From Pseudovibrio exalbescens DSM 16456 (GTDB lineage: Bacteria > Pseudomonadota > Alphaproteobacteria > Rhizobiales > Stappiaceae): a DNA stretch of 64,000 nt. The DNA lies in contig NZ_KE383919.1 in the NCBI RefSeq assembly GCF_000422785.1, positions 124,001 to 188,000 of the forward strand, in the 5' to 3' direction. A program made the position numbers and the translations under genes. Positions 55,823 to 64,000 of this stretch are shown in pieces. Positions within the stretch are counted from its first letter, which is position 1; every line of letters starts with the position of its first letter. Under the pieces are notes generated by a model. The model had not been told where the DNA came from. It was given only the letters and a program-made list of their open reading frames with translations, and did not search any database.

Positions 55823-56664
55823 CAGGCTGCCCCCTCACCGTTCATGTGATAGTCCGACACCGTTGGCAACCGGTCGCCCGTCGCGTTTTCCGGCAGAGCG
55901 GACAGCAGCGCCTTGGTATACGGGTTTTGAGGGTTCTCGAAGAGGGAAAGCACGTCGGCCTCCTCCATCTTCTTGCCCTTGTACTGCACAACCACCCGGT
56001 CGGCTGTTTCCGCCACAACACCCATGTCGTGAGTGATCATGATAAGCCCCATGCCGGACTTGGCCTGAAGGTCCATGAGCAGATCCAGAATCTGCTTTTG
56101 AATGGTCACATCCAGCGCCGTGGTGGGCTCATCCGCAATCAAAAGCTTGGGTTCACAAGCAATGGCCATGGCGATCATAACGCGCTGGCACTGCCCGCCA
56201 GACATCTGGTGCGGGAACTTCTTCAGGGTCTTTTCCGGTTCAGGCATGCCTACGGAATTCAAAAGTTCAATGGCGCGGGCCTTGCGCTGCTTCCTGTCCA
56301 GACTGGTATGTTCCTTCAGAGTTTCCTCAATCTGGAAGCCCACTGTGAAGCAGGGGTTCAGACTGGCAATGGGTTCCTGAAAGATCATGGAGATGTCCTT
56401 GCCGATCACCTTGCGGCGCTTGCGGCGAGACATGTTGAGCAGGTCCATGCCCTCAAACTCGACGCGATCAGCCTGGATATGCCCATTGCTTGCCAACAAC
56501 CCCATGACCGCCAGCATGGCAACGGACTTGCCCGAGCCACTTTCACCCACGATGGCCAACACTTCCCCAACTTCGATGGAGTAGCTGACGTTGTCGAGGG
56601 CACGGAAGCGACCAGTCACGGTGTCAAATTCCACCGTCAGGTTTTCGATTTCCAATAGAGCCAT
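55822..56664 (-). CDS. dppD: Dipeptide ABC transporter ATP-binding protein DppD
   Basis: The 280-residue ATPase has Walker A AIVGESGSGKSVAMLAVMG, Q-loop IFQEPIASLNPCFTVG, signature MSGGQCQRVMIAMAIA and Walker B LLIADEPTTALDVTIQKQI. The oligopeptide-transporter C-terminal domain (NPYTKALLSALPE) follows. Starts 5 bp after dppC. The signature Cys (GGQCQR) is normal for this family. Confidence 0.95.
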   Translation of the reverse strand: MALLEIENLTVEFDTVTGRFRALDNVSYSIEVGEVLAIVGESGSGKSVAMLAVMGLLASNGHIQADRVEFEGMDLLNMSRRKRRKVIGKDISMIFQEPIASLNPCFTVGFQIEETLKEHTSLDRKQRKARAIELLNSVGMPEPEKTLKKFPHQMSGGQCQRVMIAMAIACEPKLLIADEPTTALDVTIQKQILDLLMDLQAKSGMGLIMITHDMGVVAETADRVVVQYKGKKMEEADVLSLFENPQNPYTKALLSALPENATGDRLPTVSDYHMNGEGAA

Positions 56665-56669
56665 AGGGG

Positions 56670-57569
56670 TCAGCTCCTCTTCAGCTTGGGATCGAGCGCA
56701 TCGCGCAGCCCGTCACCGATCAAGTTGATGGCCAACACGGTCGTCAGGATCGCAACACCCGGGAAGGTGACAACCCATGGCGCACGCAGGATGAACTCAC
56801 GGGCTTCTGCCAGCATTGTGCCCCATTCCGGGGTTGGTGGCTGAGCGCCCATGCCAAGGAAGCCAAGAGCGGCCGCGTCAAGGATTGCCGTGGAGAACGA
56901 CAATGCAGCCTGCACAATCAGGGGCGCCATACAGTTGGGCAACACCGTTACGAACATCAGACGCAATGTGCGAACACCTGACACCCGCGCGGCCATGACA
57001 TACTCACGGCTCATTTCCGAGATAACCGCAGCGCGGGTCAAACGGACGTAGTACGGCTGTTGCACGATCGCGATGGCGATCATGGCGTTGATCAGTGATG
57101 GTCCGAGGATGGCCACGAGCACCAGCGCCAGAAGCAAGGACGGGAAAGAAAGAATGATGTCCATGATGCGCATGATCACGGTATCAATCCAGCCCCGGAA
57201 CGTGCCGGCGACAAGTCCCAGGCAGATGCCGACAACCAGTGCAACCGAGACCACAACCACGCCAATGAACAAGGAGAACCGGCTGCCGTAGATCAGGCGA
57301 GACAACAGGTCACGACCAACGGCATCGGTGCCGAGGATGTGGTTCCAAGAACCGCCATCCATCCAGACTGGTGGCACCAACAGGGCATCACGATACTGAA
57401 CCGTTGCACCATGAGGCGCGATAAGAGGCGCGAATACCGCGATGAAAACCAGTACGATGAAGAAGTACAGGCCGAAAACCGCACCACGGTTGGTCTTGAA
57501 ATGACGCCAGAAGCCCTTGAGCACTTCGAGGCGGGTATCCGGCGCGCTGTTCTGAGTTGTATCAGTCAT
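56670..57569 (-). CDS. dppC: Dipeptide ABC transporter permease DppC
   Basis: The 299-residue permease has six helices, a long N-terminal cytoplasmic/first-helix part (FWRHFKTNRGAVFGLYFFIV) and the EAA-like segment SREYVMAARVSGVRTLRLMF. The C-terminus GDGLRDALDPKLKRS is typical of DppC/OppC. It is 3 bp after dppB in the same operon. Confidence 0.96.
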   Translation of the reverse strand: MTDTTQNSAPDTRLEVLKGFWRHFKTNRGAVFGLYFFIVLVFIAVFAPLIAPHGATVQYRDALLVPPVWMDGGSWNHILGTDAVGRDLLSRLIYGSRFSLFIGVVVVSVALVVGICLGLVAGTFRGWIDTVIMRIMDIILSFPSLLLALVLVAILGPSLINAMIAIAIVQQPYYVRLTRAAVISEMSREYVMAARVSGVRTLRLMFVTVLPNCMAPLIVQAALSFSTAILDAAALGFLGMGAQPPTPEWGTMLAEAREFILRAPWVVTFPGVAILTTVLAINLIGDGLRDALDPKLKRS

Positions 57570-57572
57570 GAT

Positions 57573-58583
57573 TTACTCCGTGTGCCGGATCTTCGGATTG
57601 ACCAGACCGTAGGCCAGATCGACGAGAAGGTTCACAAGCATGATGATGGCGGCGATCATCAGCAACCCGCCCTGCACGACCGGATAGTCGCGGCGGAAGA
57701 TGCTATCCACCATCCATTTGCCGATGCCCGGCCAGGAAAAAATGGTTTCCGTCAGAATGGCACCCGCAAACAATACACCAATTTGAAGTCCGATGACGGT
57801 GATCACCGGGATCAAAGCGTTGCGCAATGCATGAAGAGCCACAATTCGGTAGGTGGACAGCCCCTTGGCGCGCGCCGTACGGACGTAGTCCTCGTCCAGC
57901 ACTTCAAGCATGGCCGAGCGGGTCTGACGGGCGATGACAGCCAGTGGAATGGTGCCAAGTACGATCGTCGGCAGAATCAAATGGTTCACGGCGGACCAGA
58001 ATGCGCCGTCCTGATCGGAGAGCAGCGTGTCGATCAGCATGAAGCCGGTCACGGGCTCGATCCAGTACATCAGGGAGATACGGCCTGAAACGGGGGTCCA
58101 TTGCAGGATGCCCGAAAACAGGATGATCAGAAGCAATCCCCACCAGAAGATGGGCATGGAATAGCCGACCAGAGCGGTGGTCATCACGGTATGATCAAGC
58201 GTTTTACCGCGTCGTACTGCAGCCAGAATACCCGCTGGCAGGCCCACGACAGCGGCGAAGATGATCGCGCACACCGACAGTTCAATGGTTGCCGGGAACA
58301 GAGCCATGAACTCCGTCAAAACCGGCTGTTTGGTCACGATTGAGGTGCCCAGATCCCCTTGAAAGATGTTGCCCAGATAGGTCAGGTACTGCTGCCAGAT
58401 CGGCTGGTCATAGCCGAACTGTACCATCAGTTCCTGATAGCGTTCTGGACTTACCCCGCGCTCCCCAGCGAGAAGTAGAATTGGGTCCCCCGGCAGTAAG
58501 CGAATGAAAAAGAACGAAGTCAGGGTAACTCCAATGAATGTGGGTATTAGGAGCCCCAGTTTTCTCAATATGAGACGAAGCAT
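57573..58583 (-). CDS. dppB: Dipeptide ABC transporter permease DppB
   Basis: The 336-residue permease has an N-terminal helix LILRKLGLLIPTFIGVTLTS and the conserved FFFIRLLPGDP, then ERYQELMVQFGYDQPIWQQY in the first loop. The EAA loop is EVLDEDYVRTARAKGLSTYR. The ATG at 58583 fits the family start; the open frame reaches further upstream without match. It follows the second dppA gene, with a stable hairpin in between. Confidence 0.95.
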   Translation of the reverse strand: MLRLILRKLGLLIPTFIGVTLTSFFFIRLLPGDPILLLAGERGVSPERYQELMVQFGYDQPIWQQYLTYLGNIFQGDLGTSIVTKQPVLTEFMALFPATIELSVCAIIFAAVVGLPAGILAAVRRGKTLDHTVMTTALVGYSMPIFWWGLLLIILFSGILQWTPVSGRISLMYWIEPVTGFMLIDTLLSDQDGAFWSAVNHLILPTIVLGTIPLAVIARQTRSAMLEVLDEDYVRTARAKGLSTYRIVALHALRNALIPVITVIGLQIGVLFAGAILTETIFSWPGIGKWMVDSIFRRDYPVVQGGLLMIAAIIMLVNLLVDLAYGLVNPKIRHTE

Positions 58584-58658
58584 TCTGCTGACACACTTTT
58601 TGACGGTTTGGCACACAGCGACCCAAAACAACCGCTGCGATACGTGAAAATACAAAAG

Positions 58659-58684
58659 TATCCCGGCGAATACTCGCCGGGATA
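58659..58684 (-). other. Intra-operon stem-loop between dppA (copy 2) and dppB
   Basis: TATCCCGGCGA (58659-58669) and TCGCCGGGATA (58674-58684) pair perfectly over 11 bp in the gap after the dppA stop. On the minus strand only CTTTTG follows, so read-through is likely. Such hairpins commonly give a high binding-protein to low permease ratio by protecting the dppA message. Confidence 0.7.
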
Positions 58685-58708
58685 GACAAAGTCCAGCGGA
58701 AAATTATT

Positions 58709-60298
58709 CTACTTCAGATCTACAGGATAGAAGTAATGACCTCCCAGCGGGTCGATCTTGTAGCCTTCAACTCGCTTGCTGACCGGCTCGAAAACGATCG
58801 AATGTGCCAGTGTTGCCCATGGAGCCTGCTCCTTGAAGACAACCTGCGCTTCTTCATAAAGAGCCGTACGCTCTTCCATGTCAGAAACGGTCTTTGCCTT
58901 CATAATCAGCTCATTAAAGCCTTCATGGCACCACTGCGAGCGGTTGGATCCACCAACGCCATCGCAGCTGAGCAGCACGGACAGGAAGTTATCCGGATCA
59001 CCATTGTCCCCGGTCCAGCCCAAAAGCACCGCGCCGTCACGATCCGTCGAGCTGGAGCGCTTCAGATACTCGCCCCATTCGTAGGATACGATTTCCACAT
59101 CCACGCCAATCTTGGAGAAGTCTTCCTGAATTAGCTCAGCCATGCGGCGGGCATTGGGGTTGTAGGGCCGCTGAACCGGCATTGCCCAGATCTTCATGTC
59201 GAGATCGGTGACGCCTTCTGCTTCCAGCATGGCCTTGGCCGCTTCTGGATCATACGGGTCATCTTCGACGGAATCGTTGTACCCCCACATGGTCGGTGGC
59301 AACGGGTTCTTGGCGATTTTACCCGCACCCTGGAACACGGCGTCGATGATGGCCTGCTTGTTGACAGCCATGTTGAGCGCCTTACGGACCTTTGGATTGT
59401 CGAACGGGGCCATCTGCGTGTTGTAGGCCATGTAACCGACGTTCAGACCTTCCTGCTGCATCAGGTTGATGTTCGGATCGTCCTTCATCGCGTCAATGTC
59501 AGCCGGGTTGGGATAAGCCATGACATGGCATTCGCCCGCTTTGACCTTCTGGTAACGTACCGACGCATCAGGGGTGATGGCAAAAACCAAATTGTCGACC
59601 TTGGCCGGCCCGGCCCAGTAGTCTTGGTTGGCCTTGTAGCGAATGACCGCATCCTTTTGGTAGCCAACAAGCTGGAATGGACCCGTGCCGACCGGCTTCT
59701 GGTCAAAGGTGTCTTTGCTGTCCATCATCTGCTCGGCATATTCCGCTGAATGAATGGAAGCAAAATCCATGGCCAGGTTGGCAATCATCGGCGCTTCTGG
59801 ACGAGTCAGTACAAACTTCACAGTGTAGTCATCGACCTTGTCGATGGACTTGATCAGGTCCGGCATGGACATGGAATTGAAGTACTGATAGTTGCCGCCC
59901 GACACGTCATGATACGGGTGGCTCTTGTCCAACTGGCGCATGAAGGAGAAGATCACATCATCCGCGTTGAAGTCGCGACTAGGCGTAAATTCACGGGTGC
60001 TGTGGAACTTTACGCCCTTGCGCAGATGGAAGGTGTACTCCAGACCATCTTCGGATACGTCCCAGCTTTCGGCCAGCGCCGGGATCACCTTGGTGGTGCC
60101 GTAATCAAACTGGACGAGCTTGTCAAAAACCTGACGGGAGCTTGCATCGAAGGTGGTGCCAGACGTGTAAAGTGCCGGGGTGAAGCCTTCAGGCGACCCT
60201 TCGGAGCAATAAACCAAGGTCTTGGCGAGGGTCGGGTTTGCGAATGCCAAAGCAGCGACAAGCGCACCTCCCATCAATAGGCTCTTTTTAAGTTCCAT
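58709..60298 (-). CDS. dppA: Dipeptide-binding protein DppA, paralogue 2
   Basis: This 529-residue family 5 binding protein has a Sec signal ([20 protein letters not shown]) and then [20 protein letters not shown]. It is close in sequence to the protein at 52957; long blocks match, for example [20 protein letters not shown] versus [20 protein letters not shown]. It is the first gene of the dpp operon, 125 bp before dppB. The two copies probably arose by duplication of this gene. Confidence 0.95.
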   Translation of the reverse strand: MELKKSLLMGGALVAALAFANPTLAKTLVYCSEGSPEGFTPALYTSGTTFDASSRQVFDKLVQFDYGTTKVIPALAESWDVSEDGLEYTFHLRKGVKFHSTREFTPSRDFNADDVIFSFMRQLDKSHPYHDVSGGNYQYFNSMSMPDLIKSIDKVDDYTVKFVLTRPEAPMIANLAMDFASIHSAEYAEQMMDSKDTFDQKPVGTGPFQLVGYQKDAVIRYKANQDYWAGPAKVDNLVFAITPDASVRYQKVKAGECHVMAYPNPADIDAMKDDPNINLMQQEGLNVGYMAYNTQMAPFDNPKVRKALNMAVNKQAIIDAVFQGAGKIAKNPLPPTMWGYNDSVEDDPYDPEAAKAMLEAEGVTDLDMKIWAMPVQRPYNPNARRMAELIQEDFSKIGVDVEIVSYEWGEYLKRSSSTDRDGAVLLGWTGDNGDPDNFLSVLLSCDGVGGSNRSQWCHEGFNELIMKAKTVSDMEERTALYEEAQVVFKEQAPWATLAHSIVFEPVSKRVEGYKIDPLGGHYFYPVDLK

Positions 60299-61111
60299 TA
60301 TCGTCCTCTAGGTATTCCAGTGTGTTATTGAAGCGGCTGTTTTCCGCTCGCTTGTGGAGTGACGGCTCTGTGCCACCTCACTCCGAAATCCATTGGCGGC
60401 TCATCAGTGCTCAAAATTGCGACACCTCGCCCACCGATCAAAACGTGTGATCGGTTCGATTGCCCCCAGTGATCCTCCCGCTAACCGCCTGTAAAAAAGC
60501 ACGGCGCATATCAAGGAGAGAAATTAGGGATTAAACCAACAAAATGTCATAATCTTTCACTAGTCACCGACGATAGCAGTAGAAAATTCCACTCCCCGCC
60601 CTTCAATTAGTTTTTTCACTTAAATATTTTTGCTTTACACGCACAAGTGTGCAGCGCGCGCAAAATTAGGGCAACAGCTCTGACCCATACGGCATTTCAA
60701 GCCTATATTTTAGGCATCTACGCAATAAAACGCTCATAACCGCCACATTGATACATCAGTCATTGCTGTGGATAAGGGGCCATATCCGCAGTTTCGTCAT
60801 GTGGACATTGTTTTGCTCTCTTAGCGGCATCTGGAAATTTCAGCACGTTTTTTGATTCCATCACCTCTTCACAGAATGCGGGCGAGCGGTCTTGTTGGCT
60901 TAAAACAACTCCTCCAAGCCGAACGGCTGTGAAGAAAAAACCGGACAGCCCAGTCCTGCGCCCTCAAGCCGGATAGTTCTGACTGCGAAATGGTCAATTC
61001 CGTCCAAAACCGTCGAGTTTTCATTGTTTTTCGGTCGCTTAGACCTCATTCTCTGCCAATGGCGGGAAGCCGCCGACCAATTCCAAAAGGTGCCGAGGAC
61101 AGGGTTCAACC
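60299..61111. other. Gene-free region between dppA (copy 2) and slyX
   Basis: This 810-bp stretch is AT-richer than its surroundings, especially 60520-60650 and 60700-60860. No open frame has a plausible composition or ribosome site. An 87-residue minus-strand frame at 60900-61163 overlaps slyX and has a chaotic composition. A GCACAAGTGTGC palindrome lies near 60641-60652. The region should contain the dpp operon promoter; I cannot name any other element. Confidence 0.5.
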
Positions 61112-61324
61112 ATGAGTGATGAATTCGAACAGCGTATAATCGATCTTGAAATTCATGTCGCACATCAGTCAGATACGATCGACACGCTGAACCAGGTGGT
61201 CACGCAACAAGGCAAAACGATCGACCGACTGATGAATTCGCTCAACCAAATGCGCGAGTTGGTCAGTGATCTGCAGGACATTGCGGACCACATCCCGGCG
61301 GACCGCAAGCCCCCGCACTACTGA
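61112..61324 (+). CDS. slyX: SlyX-family protein
   Basis: The 70-residue protein has a long coiled coil (EQRIIDLEIHVAHQSDTID, then LNQVVTQQGKTIDRLMNSL) and a short C-terminal tail ending DRKPPHY, a hallmark of SlyX. Function is unknown even in E. coli. It starts 813 bp from the dpp operon on the opposite strand and lies 65 bp before the aspartoacylase-like gene. Confidence 0.93.
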   Translation: MSDEFEQRIIDLEIHVAHQSDTIDTLNQVVTQQGKTIDRLMNSLNQMRELVSDLQDIADHIPADRKPPHY

Positions 61325-61389
61325 GGGACCTCCCCTGTTATGTGCTCAACATCGACATACTAGATCAGAACGCGACAAGCGAAGAACAT

Positions 61390-62454
61390 ATGAAACGCAC
61401 AATTGAAACGATTGAAGGCGATACCACGGGCGTGTCTTACAGCATTCCCGTTTACACTGTGAGCGGTGCTCGCAGCGACACAGCCCCATCAGCCTATCTG
61501 CAAGCCGGTCTGCATGCCGACGAACTCCCCGGCCCTGCAGCCCTGCACTTCTTTCTTGAAATGCTTCGCGAAGCCGAGGCGGAAGGGCGCGTTCTGGGCG
61601 CAGTAACCGTCGTGCCCCACGCCAACCCAATCGGCTCCTCGCAATATCACTTCCAGAAAATGGAAGGGCGCTTCAGCCTTGGAACTCGCGACAACTTCAA
61701 TCGCGCCCACCCTCACCTCGAGCGCCCTGATCAGGCCCTTCTGCCGGTTGATGATACATCCATGTCAGCGGACAAGAAGCTGAAATGGCGCTTGGCGAAG
61801 CTGTCCCTTGGTCACGACATCATCCTTGACCTTCACTGCGATGACGAGAGCCTGAATTACGTTTACATCGCTGAAGAGCTTTGGCCACAAACACAAGACC
61901 TGGCCTCATGCCTTGACGCCGATGCGGTGTTGTTGTGGTCGGGAGATGCGGACCAGCCGTTTGAATCTGCCGCATTGGCCCCCTATCTTGGCCCAGACTA
62001 CAAGAAGATCCTGCAGGAAAAGCTGGTCGTGTCCACCATCGAGCTTCGTGGCCAACGCGATGTAGACCGCACCACGGCCCACCTTGACGCGCGCCGTTTG
62101 TTCAACTTTCTCGTGGCGCGCGGTGTCATTGAAGCAGACATGGGCGTCAGCCCGCCCAAACCCTATCAGGGTCCGGTCATTCCACTCCTGAATATCGACA
62201 TGCTTGAGGCTCCTGTCCCGGGGATCATTCTTTACCACGTCGATCCGGGTTCTGAAGTGGAAGAAGGGCAACCTCTGGTAACCCTTATCCGTGAACCGGG
62301 TAATCCTGACAGAGACGTTACGTTAACGGCTCCACAGGCTGGTCTTATCCTCACGCGCCGTAGTCATCGTTACACCCGTTCCGGGGATGCCCTGCTGAAA
62401 TTGCTTGGCAGCAAGCCCAGTGCTACGGGCAAAGGAAGTATTCTGGAGAACTAA
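61390..62454 (+). CDS. Succinylglutamate desuccinylase/aspartoacylase-family zinc hydrolase
   Basis: The product has about 354 residues. The zinc site is visible: YLQAGLHADELPGPAAL (His and Glu) and DIILDLHCDDES (His). Family members remove acyl groups from amino acids (AstE, aspartoacylase, DoeB). The C-terminal part (about 265-340: ILYHVDPGSEVEEGQPLV) resembles a small biotinyl/lipoyl-like barrel found in several bacterial members. The ATG at 61390 was preferred; a GTG at 61342 is open as well. It is next to a dipeptide importer and before a GntR regulator, which suggests action on an imported acylated amino acid or peptide. Substrate unknown. Confidence 0.88.
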   Translation: MKRTIETIEGDTTGVSYSIPVYTVSGARSDTAPSAYLQAGLHADELPGPAALHFFLEMLREAEAEGRVLGAVTVVPHANPIGSSQYHFQKMEGRFSLGTRDNFNRAHPHLERPDQALLPVDDTSMSADKKLKWRLAKLSLGHDIILDLHCDDESLNYVYIAEELWPQTQDLASCLDADAVLLWSGDADQPFESAALAPYLGPDYKKILQEKLVVSTIELRGQRDVDRTTAHLDARRLFNFLVARGVIEADMGVSPPKPYQGPVIPLLNIDMLEAPVPGIILYHVDPGSEVEEGQPLVTLIREPGNPDRDVTLTAPQAGLILTRRSHRYTRSGDALLKLLGSKPSATGKGSILEN

Positions 62455-62460
62455 TCGCAA

Positions 62461-62538
62461 GCCTCATCCAAGGCTCCTCTGGGATAACAGCAAGATGAGG
62501 CCCGAAGGTGTGACATCTGTACGCATGTCATCGGGCCT
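62461..62538 (+). other. Overlapping hairpins after the aspartoacylase-like gene
   Basis: GCCTCATC (62461-62468) can pair with GATGAGGC (62494-62501), and AGGCCCGA (62498-62505) can pair with TCGGGCCT (62531-62538). The two stems share 62498-62501, so they cannot form together. The second stem is extended by TGACAT/ATGTCA. No T-run follows. It may be a 3'-end structure or an alternative fold before the GntR gene. Confidence 0.45.
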
Positions 62539-62669
62539 TCCTAATCTAACGTAAAAGCTGTACACGTTGCTCCAGTTGTTTGACAGATATTTCTGCTGTC
62601 GTCATCATAACTGCACCTGCCCGAGGGCAGGCTGTGATCGTGTGAATGCTAAAATAAGAAAGTAGCCCC

Positions 62670-63359
62670 ATGGCGATTGACCATTTGCTGGCAGAACATG
62701 CGCGGGAAAGCCTGGCCGACAAGGCCTACCGTCTCATTGAGGAACTGATTGTAAATCTTGACCTCTCCCCGGGCATGGTTCTGACAGAAAGCGATCTTTG
62801 TGAACGAACCGAAATCGGTCGTACTCCTGTGCGCGAAGCAATCAAGCGGCTCTCTACCGAAGGGTTGATTGTCATCAGACCCCGCAAAGGCCTGTTTGTC
62901 TCTGAAGTCGAACCAGCCGAATATGTGTTGATGCTGGAAACCCGTAAACCTCTGGAACAGCTGATGGTTGCATCAGCCGTCAAGCGGGCCACAGCGCAGG
63001 AGCGTGAGGCTCTGGCGGAATGTGCTGAGGAAATTCTCAAGCAAGCGCGCGCTGAAGATGTGAAGGGCTATCTGAGAGCTGACAAAATCTTTGATGAGGT
63101 GCTGTGCGCGGTATCACGCAATCCATACACCGCACGGGCCTGTGCTCCGCTGCAGACCATGAGCAGACGCGCATGGAGTGCCTTCCGAGGGGCTGAGAAG
63201 CTGGAAGATTCAGCCATCCTGCACCGCGATGTAGCTGTGGCTTTGGCCAACAACGATGCGGACAAGGCACAGGAAGCCATTACGCAGTTGATGGACCACC
63301 TGACGCATTTTGCCGTGGAACAGGCAGAGCAGCATGAACAGATTGCGCTGGCTCGTTGA
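62670..63359 (+). CDS. GntR-family regulator, FadR/FCD type
   Basis: The 229-residue regulator has an N-terminal winged helix (about 15-75: AYRLIEELIVNLDLSPGMVL, TESDLCERTEIGRTPVREAI, KRLSTEGLIVIRPRKGLFVS) and an all-helical FCD ligand domain (about 85-215). FCD proteins sense organic acids and often regulate neighbouring catabolic genes. It is downstream of the hydrolase gene on the same strand, 215 bp away, so it could regulate that gene and the dpp operon. Confidence 0.92.
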   Translation: MAIDHLLAEHARESLADKAYRLIEELIVNLDLSPGMVLTESDLCERTEIGRTPVREAIKRLSTEGLIVIRPRKGLFVSEVEPAEYVLMLETRKPLEQLMVASAVKRATAQEREALAECAEEILKQARAEDVKGYLRADKIFDEVLCAVSRNPYTARACAPLQTMSRRAWSAFRGAEKLEDSAILHRDVAVALANNDADKAQEAITQLMDHLTHFAVEQAEQHEQIALAR

Positions 63360-63369
63360 GGCAGCGCTG

Positions 63370-63684
63370 CTAGATGGGGTCGATGCGAGCGGTTCGTCCG
63401 CTCGCTCCCATCAAGATTGAGTAGGATTTGCCTTGCTCAACCGCGACCCGGCGCCCGCCATACAGGGTCGACTGACGCACACGCATCTCGCCATGTGCGG
63501 TTTCAAAACGCCAAATACCGCTATACACATCAGAAGCTTGCACCGGCGCGTACATGATTTCGCAGCGCGGGGGCGCGGACGGAGGCCTGGCAACTACCAA
63601 CAGGTTGGCACGGATATCATGCCCTTCATCGTCCTGATCAATGTATCCCACTGCCCGGTGGATGACCTGATATCCGCCCGTCAT
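63370..63684 (-). CDS. Uncharacterised protein
   Basis: No family recognised. The 104-residue product has no signal peptide or membrane helix. A middle part rich in beta-type residues (DVYSGIWRFETAHGEMRVRQ) is followed by TLYGGRRVAVEQGKSYSILM. The start at 63684 follows the TAG of the upstream partial gene by two bases, so both are one operon. It faces GntR tail to tail with only 10 bp between. The overlapping plus-strand frame has unnatural composition and was not chosen. Confidence 0.6.
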   Translation of the reverse strand: MTGGYQVIHRAVGYIDQDDEGHDIRANLLVVARPPSAPPRCEIMYAPVQASDVYSGIWRFETAHGEMRVRQSTLYGGRRVAVEQGKSYSILMGASGRTARIDPI

Positions 63685-63686
63685 TG

Positions 63687-64000
63687 CTACATGGGCTCCA
63701 CGGCTTCCTGAGGCACGTGGAACGCGAACTCCTGCACCAGAACATCCTGAACGATATCCACGCCAAACCGCTCGTTGACGCGTGTCTTGATTTCGTCGGT
63801 GATGTCTTTCAGCTCCGTACGCTCCAGCTGCGCGAACCGCTTGTCCGCACGGGCGTAAATCAGACGAAACGCCTCATCCACCACGAACGCATGAGGCGGC
63901 ACAGCCAGCTTTGCCAAGGTTTCTGCATCAATTGTGAAAACGAACTTGGCAATGATGTACCCGTAAATGTGACCATCTTCCAATACAGGCACATTGATTG
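63687..64000 (-). CDS. Uncharacterised protein, N-terminus outside window
   Basis: Only the last 104 or so codons are inside. The frame is open to the window edge, reading NVPVLEDGHIYGYIIAKFVF near the edge and ending in GVDIVQDVLVQEFAFHVP. An internal GTG at 63992 is unlikely to be the true start, because the pattern continues upstream. The C-terminal helix-strand layout (DITDEIKTRVNERFGVDIVQ) resembles small periplasmic or FliL-like domains, but I cannot name the family. It is upstream of, and nearly touches, the 63370 gene. Confidence 0.6.
   Translation of the reverse strand, partial: INVPVLEDGHIYGYIIAKFVFTIDAETLAKLAVPPHAFVVDEAFRLIYARADKRFAQLERTELKDITDEIKTRVNERFGVDIVQDVLVQEFAFHVPQEAVEPM

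Noticed and set aside
60900-61163. 87-residue minus-strand frame near slyX
   Set aside because: It overlaps slyX, has no ribosome site and erratic composition.

Overview
The window looks like chromosomal DNA from an alphaproteobacterium of the Hyphomicrobiales (Rhizobiales). The pointers are a DUF2865 protein, a bacterial-type PssA/Psd pair, a class II DAHP synthase, a glutamine-dependent NAD synthase of about 550 residues, a CreA-family protein and a paired tRNA-Gln. The dipeptide and polyamine-type transporters and repeated RND pumps suggest a free-living heterotroph. The genus cannot be fixed from the sequence alone. No phage, insertion sequence, CRISPR array or rRNA operon was found. Most of the window is ordinary chromosome with short intergenic spaces and clear stem-loop terminators.

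Layout. 1-7.3 kb: a minus-strand catabolic operon (two permeases, Tat-exported binding protein, ATPase, class III aminotransferase, beta-keto acid cleavage enzyme) divergent from a LysR regulator. 7.4-7.8 kb: two identical tRNA-Gln(CTG) genes. 8.5-13 kb: RND pump 1 with its adaptor. 13.2-15.2 kb: a Tat-type L,D-transpeptidase and a PuuE-like allantoinase. 15.4-21 kb: a small protein, a PadR regulator and RND pump 2, whose permease has two additional hydrophobic segments. 21.2-22.4 kb: a two-gene operon (RibD/DHFR-like reductase plus TetR regulator) headed by a 41-bp palindrome. 22.6-26.3 kb: pssA, psd and an Atm1/ABCB-like exporter. 26.6-33 kb: LysM protein, LOG-type phosphoribohydrolase, RarD, citramalate synthase and CysS. 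33.2-38.5 kb: a YcbB-like L,D-transpeptidase, a 31-residue small protein, CreA, a DUF2865 protein and GltX. 38.6-48.6 kb: MFS transporter, NadE, a degenerate receiver protein, DAHP synthase, a gamma-glutamylcyclotransferase-like protein, glutathione reductase, a DUF2059 protein, RpiA and Gph. 48.7-49.6 kb: three 101-bp copies of an intergenic repeat. 49.6-52.7 kb: MFS transporter, tRNA-Val(TAC), a small membrane protein and a stand-alone TrpB. 52.9-60.3 kb: a Dpp dipeptide transporter with a dppA paralogue at each end. 61.1-64 kb: SlyX, an aspartoacylase/AstE-family zinc hydrolase, a GntR regulator and two uncharacterised genes, the last cut by the window edge.

How the genes work together. 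The left operon reads as uptake of an amine or amino acid, transamination to a keto acid and cleavage of the resulting beta-keto acid with acetyl-CoA. Its substrate is not evident. The right end reads as peptide uptake (DppABCDF) next to a deacylase-like hydrolase and a FadR-type regulator. The middle is mainly housekeeping: phospholipid synthesis, aminoacylation, NAD, isoleucine and aromatic precursors, glutathione redox, pentose phosphate and cell-wall crosslinking.

Strongest candidates for something undescribed: the BKACE-aminotransferase-transporter operon, the 41-bp palindrome containing promoter- and ribosome-binding-like sequence ahead of the reductase/TetR pair, the receiver protein with Glu in place of the phospho-accepting Asp, the enlarged RND permease, and the 31-residue ORF between the L,D-transpeptidase gene and creA.
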